From positions 7,963,501 through 8,027,500 of the forward strand of contig NZ_FNSV01000005.1 of NCBI RefSeq assembly GCF_900105905.1: a stretch of DNA of 64,000 nucleotides. The letters are read 5' to 3'. Positions 18,763-26,614 of this stretch are shown one piece after another. The stretch's first letter is position 1. Each line of letters begins with the position of its first letter. The stretch comes from Rhodococcus koreensis. Lineage in GTDB: Bacteria > Actinomycetota > Actinomycetes > Mycobacteriales > Mycobacteriaceae. The position numbers and the translations under genes are program-made. The notes under the pieces are model-generated. The model did no database searches. It worked only from the letters and a program-made list of their open reading frames with translations, and was not told where the DNA came from.

Positions 18763-20718
18763 TCAGACCATGTTGTGGGCGGGCTGGAATCCGCCCGCCG
18801 CGGCCTCCTCCGCGCGAATGACGTGGACCACCGCGTTGATCAGCGCCAGATGGGTGAACGCCTGCGGGAAGTTGCCGAGGTGCCGCCCCGAGTCGGGGTC
18901 GATCTCCTCCGCGTACAGCTTGAGGGGGCTCGCGAATCCGAGCAGCCGATCGCACAGGCGTTTCGCGCGGTCCAGTTCACCGATCTCTACGAGCGCCGAC
19001 ACGAGCCAGAACGAGCAGATCGTGAACGTGCCCTCCTTGCCGCTCAGTCCGTCGTCCGTGGTCTCCACCCGATAGCGGAGCACCAGCCCGCCCTCGGTCA
19101 GCTCGTCCGCGATGGCGAGCACGGTCGCGCGGATACGCGGATCGTCCGCGGGCAGGAACCGGAGCAGCGGCGCGAGCAGCAGCGACGCGTCGAGGCTGTC
19201 GCTGCCGTACCGCTGCGTCAGGACGCCGCGCGCATCGACGCCGTGCTCGAGGATGTCGTCCTTGATCTCGTCGGCCAGCTCGGACCATTGCTGCGCATAA
19301 CTCGTCTCACCCTGCTGATCGGCGAGCTTCGCGCCACGGTCGAGGGCCACCCAGCACATGATCTTCGACGACGTGAAGTGCTGGGGCTCGCCGCGGACCT
19401 CCCAGATCCCGCGGTCGGGGAGACGCCAATGCTTGACCGCCTCCTCGACCTGGCGTTTGAGCATCGGCCACAGGGTTTCCGGGACCCTCTCACGGGATTT
19501 CACGTGCAGGTACACCGAATCGAGGATCGTTCCCCAGATGTCGTGCTGGACCTGGTCGTAGGCGCCGTTTCCGATCCGCACCGGTCGCGCACCGTCGTAA
19601 CCGGAGAGGTGGTGCAACTCCGACTCCTCCAGCGTCTGCTCCCCGCCCACGCCGTACATCACCTGCAGCGGATGATGGTTGCCGTCCTCGGCGCTCGACA
19701 CGTCGTAGATGAACGAGAAGAAGTCGTTGGCCTCGCGGTCGAGTCCGAGGCTGTACAGGCCCCACAGCGCGAACGTCGAATCCCGCACCCATGCGTAGCG
19801 GTAGTCCCAGTTCCGTTCGCCGCCCGGGGTTTCCGGGAGCGATGTGGTCGACGCCGCGAGCAGGGCGCCGGTGGGGGCGTACGTCAACCCCTTCAGTGCG
19901 AGAGCGCTGCGCTGCAGGTAGCCCCGCCACTTGTGGTCGGGAAAGCGGCCGATGGTGATCCACTCGCGCCAGCACTTCGCCGTCTGCCACATCTTGTCGG
20001 CCGCCTCGTCGAATGTCTGCGGTGCGGGCATGTGAGCCCACGACAGGGCGACGAACACGTTGTCGCCCTCGACCATCCGGGTCCGGGCCCGGGCCTCCCG
20101 CCCTTCGAGTCCGATCTTCATGTTCGTCGTCAGCCGCAACGTCGGGTGGTCGCCCGGGCGGCTCGACTTACACGTGGCGGTGGCCTCTTCGTAGACCTTG
20201 CCCGTGTACTCCCAGTGCGCCGCGCCGCGGTGGTAGTCGAACGCGGGCTCGCAGCTCATCTCCAGTTCGACGGTCCCGTTGACGCATTTCACCGTCCGCA
20301 GCAGGATGTGTTCGGCGTCCCAGTCGGTGGGGGTGCGGCGGTGCGAGCGCGAGCGCTGCTCGACGTTGTGCCACGGGCCGAGCACGAGGGCGTCGCGCAC
20401 GATGAGCCAGCCCGTCTCGGTCTGCCACGTCGTCTCGACGATCAGTCCCCCCGGCAGATAGCGGCGGGCGGCGGGTACGTTCTGCCCGTACGGCCCGATG
20501 CGGAAGTGGCCCGCGCTGCGGTCGAGGACGGCGCCGAAGACGCTGGGGGAGTCGGGCCGGGGAATGCACATCCACTCGACCGAGCCGTTGCGGGCGATCA
20601 GGCAGGTGGACTCGCAGTCCGACAGGAACGCGTAGTCGTCGATCGGCGGGAACGAATGGTGGTGATGGTGCGGGGCCGCATGCAGCCGGCCGTGGGAGTG
20701 CGCGTCGCTGGACACCAT
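18763..20718 (-). CDS. Glycoside hydrolase family 15 protein, probable trehalase
   Basis: A 651-residue cytoplasmic GH15 enzyme. A His-rich N-terminus (HAAPHHHHHSFPPIDDYAFLSDCES) leads into an N-terminal beta domain and then the (alpha/alpha)6 barrel. Catalytic-region motifs are NWDYRYAWVRDSTFALWGLYSLG, the DIWGTILDSVYLH helix, GIWEVRGEPQHFTSSKIMCWVALDRG (first acid) and EGTFTICSFWLVSALVEIG (second acid region). In mycobacteria the orthologous position (Rv2402) encodes a GH15 trehalase, which splits trehalose to glucose, so trehalase is my inference; glucoamylase activity is the alternative. Its stop is directly adjacent to that of the pseudogene on the other strand. Confidence 0.85.
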   Translation of the reverse strand: MVSSDAHSHGRLHAAPHHHHHSFPPIDDYAFLSDCESTCLIARNGSVEWMCIPRPDSPSVFGAVLDRSAGHFRIGPYGQNVPAARRYLPGGLIVETTWQTETGWLIVRDALVLGPWHNVEQRSRSHRRTPTDWDAEHILLRTVKCVNGTVELEMSCEPAFDYHRGAAHWEYTGKVYEEATATCKSSRPGDHPTLRLTTNMKIGLEGREARARTRMVEGDNVFVALSWAHMPAPQTFDEAADKMWQTAKCWREWITIGRFPDHKWRGYLQRSALALKGLTYAPTGALLAASTTSLPETPGGERNWDYRYAWVRDSTFALWGLYSLGLDREANDFFSFIYDVSSAEDGNHHPLQVMYGVGGEQTLEESELHHLSGYDGARPVRIGNGAYDQVQHDIWGTILDSVYLHVKSRERVPETLWPMLKRQVEEAVKHWRLPDRGIWEVRGEPQHFTSSKIMCWVALDRGAKLADQQGETSYAQQWSELADEIKDDILEHGVDARGVLTQRYGSDSLDASLLLAPLLRFLPADDPRIRATVLAIADELTEGGLVLRYRVETTDDGLSGKEGTFTICSFWLVSALVEIGELDRAKRLCDRLLGFASPLKLYAEEIDPDSGRHLGNFPQAFTHLALINAVVHVIRAEEAAAGGFQPAHNMV

Positions 20719-20749
20719 GTGATCATCATCGACCGCCGCCGCCCCCGTC

Positions 20750-20779
20750 GTCCACCTGTCTGCCGTCCACCTGTCTGCC
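20750..20779. repeat. Two tandem 15-bp direct repeats
   Basis: GTCCACCTGTCTGCC occurs at 20750-20764 and again immediately at 20765-20779, in the 93-bp gap between the divergent trehalase gene and the small membrane protein gene. It may be a simple duplication or a tandem regulator site. Confidence 0.7.
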
Positions 20780-20811
20780 GGTCACGAGCCGGTCGACGAT
20801 AGGCTGGCCCG

Positions 20812-21003
20812 GTGGACCGGATGGCGAGTTGGTGGGACGGCTTCGAGCTGTGGATCGCCGGACTCCCGTTCGTTCCGCAGGTCGCCCTCGTGCTGCTGGT
20901 GATGGTGCCGGTGTGCCGGGGACTGGCGTGGCTGCTCGATCGTGGGCTGGCCGCAGTCTTCGTCCTGCTCAGGCGGGACGTCTCGAAGGTGGAGGAACCC
21001 TGA
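20812..21003 (+). CDS. Small membrane protein, 63 aa
   Basis: A 63-residue protein with one long hydrophobic helix at about 20-40 (PQVALVLLVMVPVCRGLAWLL) followed by a second short hydrophobic stretch and a charged C-terminus (RRDVSKVEEP). The start is GTG 20812 or ATG 20821. Its stop overlaps the next tiny ORF (TGATG), a coupled pair. The mycobacterial counterpart locus next to the trehalase gene also has small membrane proteins (Rv2401A region, from memory). Function unknown. Confidence 0.6.
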   Translation: MDRMASWWDGFELWIAGLPFVPQVALVLLVMVPVCRGLAWLLDRGLAAVFVLLRRDVSKVEEP

Positions 21004-21080
21004 TGCCGCGCTCACGCGTCACACTCGCGCTGCTCGCGCTGATCGTCCTCGTCGTCGTCGCCTGGCTGCTCACCCGGTAA
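21003..21080 (+). CDS. Very small membrane peptide, 25 aa
   Basis: ATG 21003 overlaps the preceding stop (TGATG) and encodes a 25-residue peptide, MPRSRVTLALLALIVLVVVA then WLLTR. It has a basic N-terminus, a single transmembrane helix and a basic end. The overlap with a real small gene and the clean membrane-helix composition support expression. It ends 36 bp before the promoter of the sulfate-uptake leader. Function unknown. Confidence 0.5.
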   Translation: MPRSRVTLALLALIVLVVVAWLLTR

Positions 21081-21116
21081 ATCCTGTTCGATGTGGGACG
21101 TTGGTTCAGGCTCTGC

Positions 21117-21122
21117 TACATT
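21117..21122 (+). promoter_or_regulatory. Candidate -10 element of a leaderless sulfate-uptake transcript
   Basis: TACATT is followed by exactly seven bases before the GTG of the short ORF at 21130, the spacing expected for transcription starting at the start codon itself. No good -35 hexamer is seen 16-18 bp upstream, which is not unusual for actinobacterial promoters. Confidence 0.45.
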
Positions 21123-21129
21123 TCACGGC

Positions 21130-21219
21130 GTGTCTGAAGCCGCTGTACACCAGGTCCGCCATGAATTGGCGTTGATCGCTGTCGGCATGCTCGCAGTCGC
21201 CGACATCGACTGTTGTTGA
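21130..21219 (+). CDS. Short leader ORF ending in Cys-Cys, putative cysteine attenuator
   Basis: GTG 21130 opens a 29-residue peptide whose second half reads HELALIAVGMLAVADIDCC and whose last two sense codons before TGA are TGT TGT. It lies 182 bp upstream of the sulfate-binding protein gene in an otherwise gene-free leader, and its start codon is seven bases from a -10-like TACATT, so it may be leaderless. Mycobacteria are known to use leaderless short ORFs with terminal cysteine runs as attenuators of sulfur operons: when charged Cys-tRNA is scarce, ribosomes stall and the downstream ribosome binding site opens. The same logic is inferred here. The peptide itself probably has no other role. 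Confidence 0.6.
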   Translation: MSEAAVHQVRHELALIAVGMLAVADIDCC

Positions 21220-21400
21220 TTTCTCCTCGCACACAGAAATGCGCGCGGATGACACCGCGCACGCTCGACCGGTTTCGCGCTGCTGATTTTCGTTCGCATT
21301 CCTGATTCCGTTCGGGCGGTCTTTGCGTTACTCCTCTCGCACCACCTCCCACGTTTTACGCAACACCCCTCTGTGACAGATCCCCAGGAAGGTTTCTCCC
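21220..21400 (+). promoter_or_regulatory. 5' leader between the Cys-Cys ORF and subI
   Basis: A 181-bp non-coding leader. It contains a hairpin with stem GCGCGG (21243-21248) / CCGCGC (21255-21260) and a 6-bp loop. It also contains several pyrimidine tracts (CTCCTC just after the leader ORF stop; TTCCTG at 21299-21304; ACCTCC near 21350). TTCCTG is perfectly complementary to the CAGGAA of the subI ribosome binding site at 21385-21390, so sequestration of that site is possible. This is pairing by eye, not a fold calculation. Confidence 0.4.
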
Positions 21401-22432
21401 ATGAAACGCCGTTCTCGTAGTCTTCTCACGGCCCTCGTGACGCTCGGAGCTGTGGCGCTGACCGCGTGCAGCGGCGGCGCCAGCGACACCGCCGGCGGCG
21501 ACTCGGCCGGTGCCGACGGCAGCGCGGGCACCATCAACCTGTACGCGTACGCCGTGCCGAAGCCGGGCTTCGACAAGCTGATCCCCGCGTTCAACGCCAC
21601 CGACGAGGGCAAGGGCGTGGCGTTCCAGCCGTCCTACGGTGCCTCCGGTGACCAGTCCCGCAAGGTCAAGGACGGCGCCGAGGCCGACTTCGTCAACTTC
21701 TCCGTCGAACCCGACATCACCCGCCTCGTCGACGCCGGCCTGGTGGACAAGAGCTGGAACCAGGACGCCTACAACGGAATTCCGTTCGGTTCGGTCGTCA
21801 CCATCGTCGTGCGCGAGGGCAACCCGAAGAACATCCACGACTGGGACGACCTGCTGCGTCCCGACGTCGAGGTCGTGACCCCCAACCCGTTCAGCTCCGG
21901 ATCCGCGAAGTGGAACCTGCTCGCGCCGTACGCCGCGAAGAGCAACGGCGGCCAGGACCCGGCGGCCGGTCTCGACTACATCACCGCACTGGTGAACGAC
22001 CACGTGAAGATTCAGCCGAAGTCGGGCCGTGAGGCGTCGGAGGCATTCCTGCAGGGCACCGGCGACGTGCTGCTCAGCTACGAGAACGAGGCGCTGTTCA
22101 TCGAGGGCAACGGTGACCCCGTCGAGCACGTGACCCCGCCGACCACATTCAAGATCGAGAACCCGGTCGCGGTGCTGTCGAACAGCAAGAACCTGGAGAA
22201 GGCCAACGCGTTCAAGGACTTCCTCTACACCACCGAGGGCCAGAAGCTGTGGGCCGAGGCCGGATTCCGTCCGGTCGATCCCGCGGTCGCCACGGAGTTC
22301 ACCGACAAGTTCCCGGCGCCGGCCAAGCTGTGGACCATCGCCGATCTCGGCGGCTGGGCCAAGGTCGACTCCGAGGTGTTCGCCAAGGACACCGGGTCCA
22401 TCGCAGTGATCTACGACAACGCAACCAAGTAA
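21401..22432 (+). CDS. subI: Sulfate-binding lipoprotein of the sulfate ABC transporter
   Basis: A 343-residue periplasmic-type solute-binding lipoprotein. The signal peptide ends in the lipobox LTAC, with the lipidated Cys at residue 23, followed by a Gly/Ser/Ala-rich tether. Sulfate-binding family motifs include INLYAYAVPKPGFDKLIPAF, SYGASGDQSRKV, ADFVNFSVEPDITRLVDAGLV, VTPNPFSSGSAKWNLLAPYAA and GTGDVLLSYENEALF. It captures sulfate (or thiosulfate) for CysTWA. AGGAAGG lies 8 bases before the ATG. It is the first gene of the subI-cysT-cysW-cysA operon, downstream of the putative cysteine attenuator, so repression by good cysteine supply is expected. Confidence 0.93.
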   Translation: MKRRSRSLLTALVTLGAVALTACSGGASDTAGGDSAGADGSAGTINLYAYAVPKPGFDKLIPAFNATDEGKGVAFQPSYGASGDQSRKVKDGAEADFVNFSVEPDITRLVDAGLVDKSWNQDAYNGIPFGSVVTIVVREGNPKNIHDWDDLLRPDVEVVTPNPFSSGSAKWNLLAPYAAKSNGGQDPAAGLDYITALVNDHVKIQPKSGREASEAFLQGTGDVLLSYENEALFIEGNGDPVEHVTPPTTFKIENPVAVLSNSKNLEKANAFKDFLYTTEGQKLWAEAGFRPVDPAVATEFTDKFPAPAKLWTIADLGGWAKVDSEVFAKDTGSIAVIYDNATK

Positions 22433-22439
22433 GACCGAC

Positions 22440-23321
22440 GTGAGCGACACATCGACGACGACGGGCGGACGCGGCATCACGGTGCCGCCTCCGCCCGTTC
22501 CGCCTGCGCGTAAGAAGGTCGCCCGGGTCACCGGTGCCGTGGGACCGCTCGGCATCGGCATCGCGACCCTGTGGCTGAGCGTCATCGTGGTCCTGCCCCT
22601 CGCGGCGCTCACCGTGGCCTCGTTCGGCGACGGGATCGCCGGCTTCGTCGACGCGATCACCTCGCCGGTGGCGGTGGCGTCCCTGCGGGTCACGGTCGTG
22701 GTGTCCGTGGTGGTGGCCGTGATCAACGTGATCATGGGCACGCTCATCGCGTGGGTTCTCGTGCGCGACGAATTCCCCGGCAAGCGGGTCGTGAACGCGC
22801 TGATCGACCTGCCGTTCGCGTTGCCGACCATCGTGGCCAGCATCGTGCTGTTGTCGCTGTACGGCCCGGAGAGCCCGATCGGCGTCCACCTCAACGCCAC
22901 GCAGCCCGGCCTGATCGTGGCGCTGGCGTTCGTGACGTTGCCGTTCGTCGTCCGCTCGGTGCAGCCGGTGCTGATCGAGGTCGACAAGGAAGTCGAGGAG
23001 GCCGCGGCTTCCCTCGGCGCCGACAACGTGACGATCTTCCGCAAGGTGGTGGTGCCGACCCTGACTCCGGCGATCATCAGCGGTGCGGGGCTCGCGTTCG
23101 CCCGCGCGATCGGCGAGTACGGTTCCGTCGTCCTGATCGGCGGAAACATTCCCCGAGAGACTCAGGTCGCTTCCCAGTACATTCAACAGCAGATCGAAAT
23201 CGACAGGCCGGCCGCGGCGGCGGCCGTGTCGGTGGCTCTCCTGGCCATCGCATTCGTGACGCTGTTCGCCCTCCGGGTCTTCGCCAGCCGGGGGCAGCGT
23301 CGTGAGGAGCAGGCGGAATGA
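22440..23321 (+). CDS. cysT: Sulfate ABC transporter permease CysT
   Basis: A 293-residue inner-membrane permease with six predicted helices. The EAA-loop that docks to the ATPase is visible as EVEEAAASLGADNVTIFRKVVVPTLTPAIISG at about residues 182-213. The family's DLPFALPTIVASIVLLSLYGP and ARAIGEYGSVVLIGGNIP motifs are present. The GTG start at 22440 is 7 bp after subI. The stop overlaps the cysW start (ATGA). It forms the translocation pore together with CysW. Confidence 0.93.
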   Translation: MSDTSTTTGGRGITVPPPPVPPARKKVARVTGAVGPLGIGIATLWLSVIVVLPLAALTVASFGDGIAGFVDAITSPVAVASLRVTVVVSVVVAVINVIMGTLIAWVLVRDEFPGKRVVNALIDLPFALPTIVASIVLLSLYGPESPIGVHLNATQPGLIVALAFVTLPFVVRSVQPVLIEVDKEVEEAAASLGADNVTIFRKVVVPTLTPAIISGAGLAFARAIGEYGSVVLIGGNIPRETQVASQYIQQQIEIDRPAAAAAVSVALLAIAFVTLFALRVFASRGQRREEQAE

Positions 23322-24124
23322 AGCTCTCTGGGTCCACCCGGATCACCCTGCGCACGGTCGCGCTGCTCTACCTGTTCGGCCTGCTGGTGGTGCCCATCGT
23401 CATCATCCTGTTCCGCACGTTCGAGAACGGGATCGGCGCCTTCATCGATTCGATCAGCACACCCGCCGCGATCTCCGCGCTCAATCTGTCCCTGCTGATC
23501 GTGGCTATCGTCGTCCCGGTGAACGTGGTGTTCGGAATCGTCACGGCCCTCGCGCTGGTGCGGGGCCGGTTCCCGGGCCGCGGTCTGGTACAGGCGGTGG
23601 TCGACCTCCCGTTCGCCGTCTCGCCCATCGTGGTCGGTGTGTCGCTGATCCTGCTGTGGGGCGCCAACGGCTGGTTCGGCGGGCTCGAATCGCTGGGGTT
23701 CAAGGTGATCTTCGGGCTCCCCGGGATGGTCATCGCCACCCTGTTCGTGACGTTGCCGTTCGTCGTGCGGGAGGTGGAGCCCGTCCTGCACGAGATCGGC
23801 GAGGAACAGGAACAGGCCGCCGCGACGCTCGGCGCGAGCCGCTGGCAGACGTTCTGGCTGATCACCCTGCCCGCCATCCGGTGGGGTCTGACCTACGGCG
23901 TGGTCCTGACCGTTGCCCGTTCGCTGGGTGAGTTCGGCGCCGTGATCATGGTGTCCTCGGGCTTCCCCGGGGTGTCCCAGACCCTGACCCTGCTCGTGCA
24001 TTCGCGCTACATCGACGACCACAACACGTTCGGTGCGTACTCCGCAGCCACCCTGCTGATGGGCATCGCGCTGATCACCCTGCTTCTGATGACTCTGCTC
24101 GACCGCAAGAGGAGCACCACATGA
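23318..24124 (+). CDS. cysW: Sulfate ABC transporter permease CysW
   Basis: A 268-residue permease, the partner of CysT. Motifs are DLPFAVSPIVVGVSLILLWGANGW, the EAA-loop EEQEQAAATLGASRWQTFWLITLPAIRWGLTYG and RSLGEFGAVIMVSSGFPGVSQTLTLLVHSRYIDDHN. The start overlaps the cysT stop (ATGA) and its own stop overlaps the cysA start, so translation is coupled along the operon. Confidence 0.93.
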   Translation: MKLSGSTRITLRTVALLYLFGLLVVPIVIILFRTFENGIGAFIDSISTPAAISALNLSLLIVAIVVPVNVVFGIVTALALVRGRFPGRGLVQAVVDLPFAVSPIVVGVSLILLWGANGWFGGLESLGFKVIFGLPGMVIATLFVTLPFVVREVEPVLHEIGEEQEQAAATLGASRWQTFWLITLPAIRWGLTYGVVLTVARSLGEFGAVIMVSSGFPGVSQTLTLLVHSRYIDDHNTFGAYSAATLLMGIALITLLLMTLLDRKRSTT

Positions 24125-25133
24125 TTACCGTGACCGGCGCCCGGAAGAACTACGGGTCCTTTGCTGCTCTCGACGATGTCTCCATCGACATCCCCTCGGG
24201 TTCGCTGACGGCGCTTCTCGGGCCCAGCGGGTCGGGCAAGTCGACGCTGCTCCGCTCCATCGCCGGGCTCGAGGCCCTCGACTCCGGCACCGTCGTGATC
24301 GGCGGGAACGACGTCACCGACATCTCCCCCAGAAGCGGGACATCGGCTTCGTGTTCCAGCACTACGCGGCGTTCAAGCACATGACGGTGCGCGACAACGT
24401 CGCGTTCGGTCTGAAGATCCGCAAACGGCCGAAGCCGGAGATCGACAAGAAGGTCAACGAGCTTCTCGAGATCGTCGGCCTCGACGGCTTCCAGCACCGC
24501 TACCCGGCGCAGCTGTCCGGCGGTCAGCGTCAGCGGATGGCGCTCGCGCGGGCACTGGCGGTGGACCCGAAGGTGCTGCTCCTCGACGAGCCGTTCGGTG
24601 CGCTCGACGCGAAGGTCCGCACGGACCTGCGCACCTGGCTGCGCCGGCTGCACGACGAGGTGCACGTGACGACGGTGCTGGTCACCCATGACCAGGAGGA
24701 GGCGCTCGACGTCGCCGACCGGATCGCGGTCCTCAACAAGGGCCGGATCGAGCAGATCGGGGAGCCGGCGGACCTCTACGACCGCCCCCGCAACGACTTC
24801 GTGATGTCGTTCCTCGGGTCCGTGGCCAAACTCAACGGGCAGTTGGTCCGGCCGCACGACATCCGCCTCGGCCGCGACCCCGACCTGGCCCTCGCGCAGC
24901 AGGCGGGGACGGCCGAATCGCTCGGGGTCACGCGGGCCACGGTGGAGCGCGTGGTGCACCTCGGATTCGAGGTGCGGGTGGATCTGCGCAACGAGGCCAC
25001 CGGCGAACCCTTCTCCGCCCAGGTCACCCGCGGCGACAGTGCGGCACTCGGCCTGCGCGAGGGCGAGACCGTCTACGCGCGGGCGACGCGGGCACCCGAA
25101 CTCCCGGAGGCCGAAGTTCCGGTCTCCCTGTAA
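24121..25133 (+). pseudogene. cysA: Sulfate ABC transporter ATPase CysA, interrupted by a -1 frameshift
   Basis: Two frames together encode one complete CysA. The first (from ATG 24121) contains the Walker A motif GPSGSGKSTLLRSIAGLEAL and runs to ...NDVTDIS. The second continues IGFVFQHYAAFKHMTVRDNVAFGL with the Q-loop, the signature LSGGQRQRMALARALAVDP, Walker B LLLDEPFGALD, the switch histidine VTHDQEEALDVADR and the C-terminal regulatory domain. The break is in the C-run 24326-24330: five Cs are present where six are needed to read ISPQKRDIGFVFQ. As written, translation stops at 24384 after about 87 residues, which would disable sulfate uptake through this transporter. A base-calling error in the homopolymer is at least as likely as a real mutation. 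Confidence 0.85.
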
Positions 25134-25158
25134 CTCCCCGCCGATGTAGGAGGCGACT

Positions 25159-26538
25159 GTGGCGACCCCGGTGAATCCCGTCCGTGACAACGTTCTGATC
25201 GTGCACTGGCACGATCTGGGCCGTCACCTCGGGTGTTACGGCGCGTCCGGGGTGCGCAGCCCGAACCTCGACCGGCTGGCCGCGGAGGGTGTGCTGCTGA
25301 CCGACGCGCATGCGGCGGCGCCCCTGTGCTCGCCCTCGCGCGGCGCCCTGTTCTCGGGCCGGTACCCGCACAGCAACGGACTGATCGGACTCGCGCACCA
25401 CGGCTGGCAGTACCACGACGACGTCCGCACGCTGCCGTCCCTGCTGGCAGAAGCGGGCTGGTACACGGCCCTGTTCGGGATGCAGCACGAGACCGCGTAC
25501 CCCAAGCGTCTCGGCTTCCACGAGTACGACGTGTCGAACTCGTACTGCGAGTACGTCACCGATCGGGCGTCGCGGTGGCTGGCGCGGTTCCCTCCGCACC
25601 CGTTCCTGCTGACCGCAGGCTTCTTCGAGACACACCGCCCGTACCCGGTCGACAGGTACGCACCCGCCGATCCCGAGGGTTTCGACGTGCCCCCGTACCT
25701 GCCCGACCGTCCGGAGGTCCGTGAGGACCTGGCCGGATTCCACGGGTCGATCGAGGTGGCCGACGCCGCGGTCGGCAGGCTGCTGCAGACCCTGGAGGAC
25801 GAGGGGCTGGACGACAGCACGTGGGTCGTGTTCCTCACCGACCACGGCGAGGCGTTCCCCGGTGCGAAATCGACGCTGTATGCGCCGGGCACCGGTATCG
25901 CCACGATCATCCGCCCACCGCGGAGGCTGCGGGTGGCCCCCCGCGTCTACGACGACCTGTTCAGCGGGGTGGATCTGGTTCCCACCCTCCTCGAACTGCT
26001 GGGTGTCCCGGTCCCCGCGGCCGTGGAGGGCGTCTCCCACGCCGAGCAGTTGCTGGGCCGGTCGGAGGAGGCGGCGCGCGACGTCCTGTTCACGGAGAAG
26101 ACGTTCCACGACAGCTTCGACCCCATCCGCGCGGTACGCAGCAAGCGGTTCAGCTATATCGAGAACTACGCGCCGCGGCCCAGGCTCGACCTGCCCCTCG
26201 ACATCGAGAACAGCCTGTCCGGTGCGGTGCTGGGCACCGAGCATCTCCTGCCGCGTCCGAGCCGGGAACTCTACGACCTGCTCGCCGATCCCGGCGAGCG
26301 CGACAATCTCGCCGACACCGACGACTTCGCCGGGACGCAGGCCGAGTTGGCGCTCGAACTCGCCACGTGGCGACGGGCGACGGGCGACTCGATCCCGAGC
26401 GAGGAGGAGGGAACGGCCTACGCCCGGAAGGCGATGGAGGAGTACCTCGCCACGCTCGGCCGGGTGCCGGACGTGCGGTCGGCCTACAGCGAGGAACGCG
26501 GAATCCTGGACGAACCCCGGAGCGGCGTGGAGACGTAG
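25159..26538 (+). CDS. Sulfatase (formylglycine-dependent)
   Basis: A 459-residue cytoplasmic-looking sulfatase that hydrolyses sulfate esters or N-sulfates. The maturation motif CSPSR is at residues 57-61, with Cys57 the residue converted to formylglycine by an FGE enzyme. Metal-site segments are NVLIVHWHDLGRHLGCYG (residues 11-28; HDLG instead of the commoner DDLG) and FLTDHGEAFPGAKSTLY. The heparan-sulfamidase-like ending RELYDLLADPGERDNLAD is present. The start GTG 25159 has GTAGGAGG six bases before it. It lies 25 bp after cysA on the same strand, consistent with co-expression for scavenging organic sulfate. No signal peptide, so its substrate must be imported or internal. Confidence 0.88.
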   Translation: MATPVNPVRDNVLIVHWHDLGRHLGCYGASGVRSPNLDRLAAEGVLLTDAHAAAPLCSPSRGALFSGRYPHSNGLIGLAHHGWQYHDDVRTLPSLLAEAGWYTALFGMQHETAYPKRLGFHEYDVSNSYCEYVTDRASRWLARFPPHPFLLTAGFFETHRPYPVDRYAPADPEGFDVPPYLPDRPEVREDLAGFHGSIEVADAAVGRLLQTLEDEGLDDSTWVVFLTDHGEAFPGAKSTLYAPGTGIATIIRPPRRLRVAPRVYDDLFSGVDLVPTLLELLGVPVPAAVEGVSHAEQLLGRSEEAARDVLFTEKTFHDSFDPIRAVRSKRFSYIENYAPRPRLDLPLDIENSLSGAVLGTEHLLPRPSRELYDLLADPGERDNLADTDDFAGTQAELALELATWRRATGDSIPSEEEGTAYARKAMEEYLATLGRVPDVRSAYSEERGILDEPRSGVET

Positions 26539-26614
26539 CGGCGAGGTAGGGCGCCGCGGACGGATGATCGCGGTTCCGTCTTCGCGGCCTGCACACCAGT
26601 GATGGACTGGGAGG

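Noticed and set aside
20650..20690. Run of five His codons at the trehalase N-terminus, reminiscent of an affinity tag
   Set aside because: It is embedded in a longer natural His-rich stretch with mixed codons and flanked by native sequence; no vector sequence is visible.
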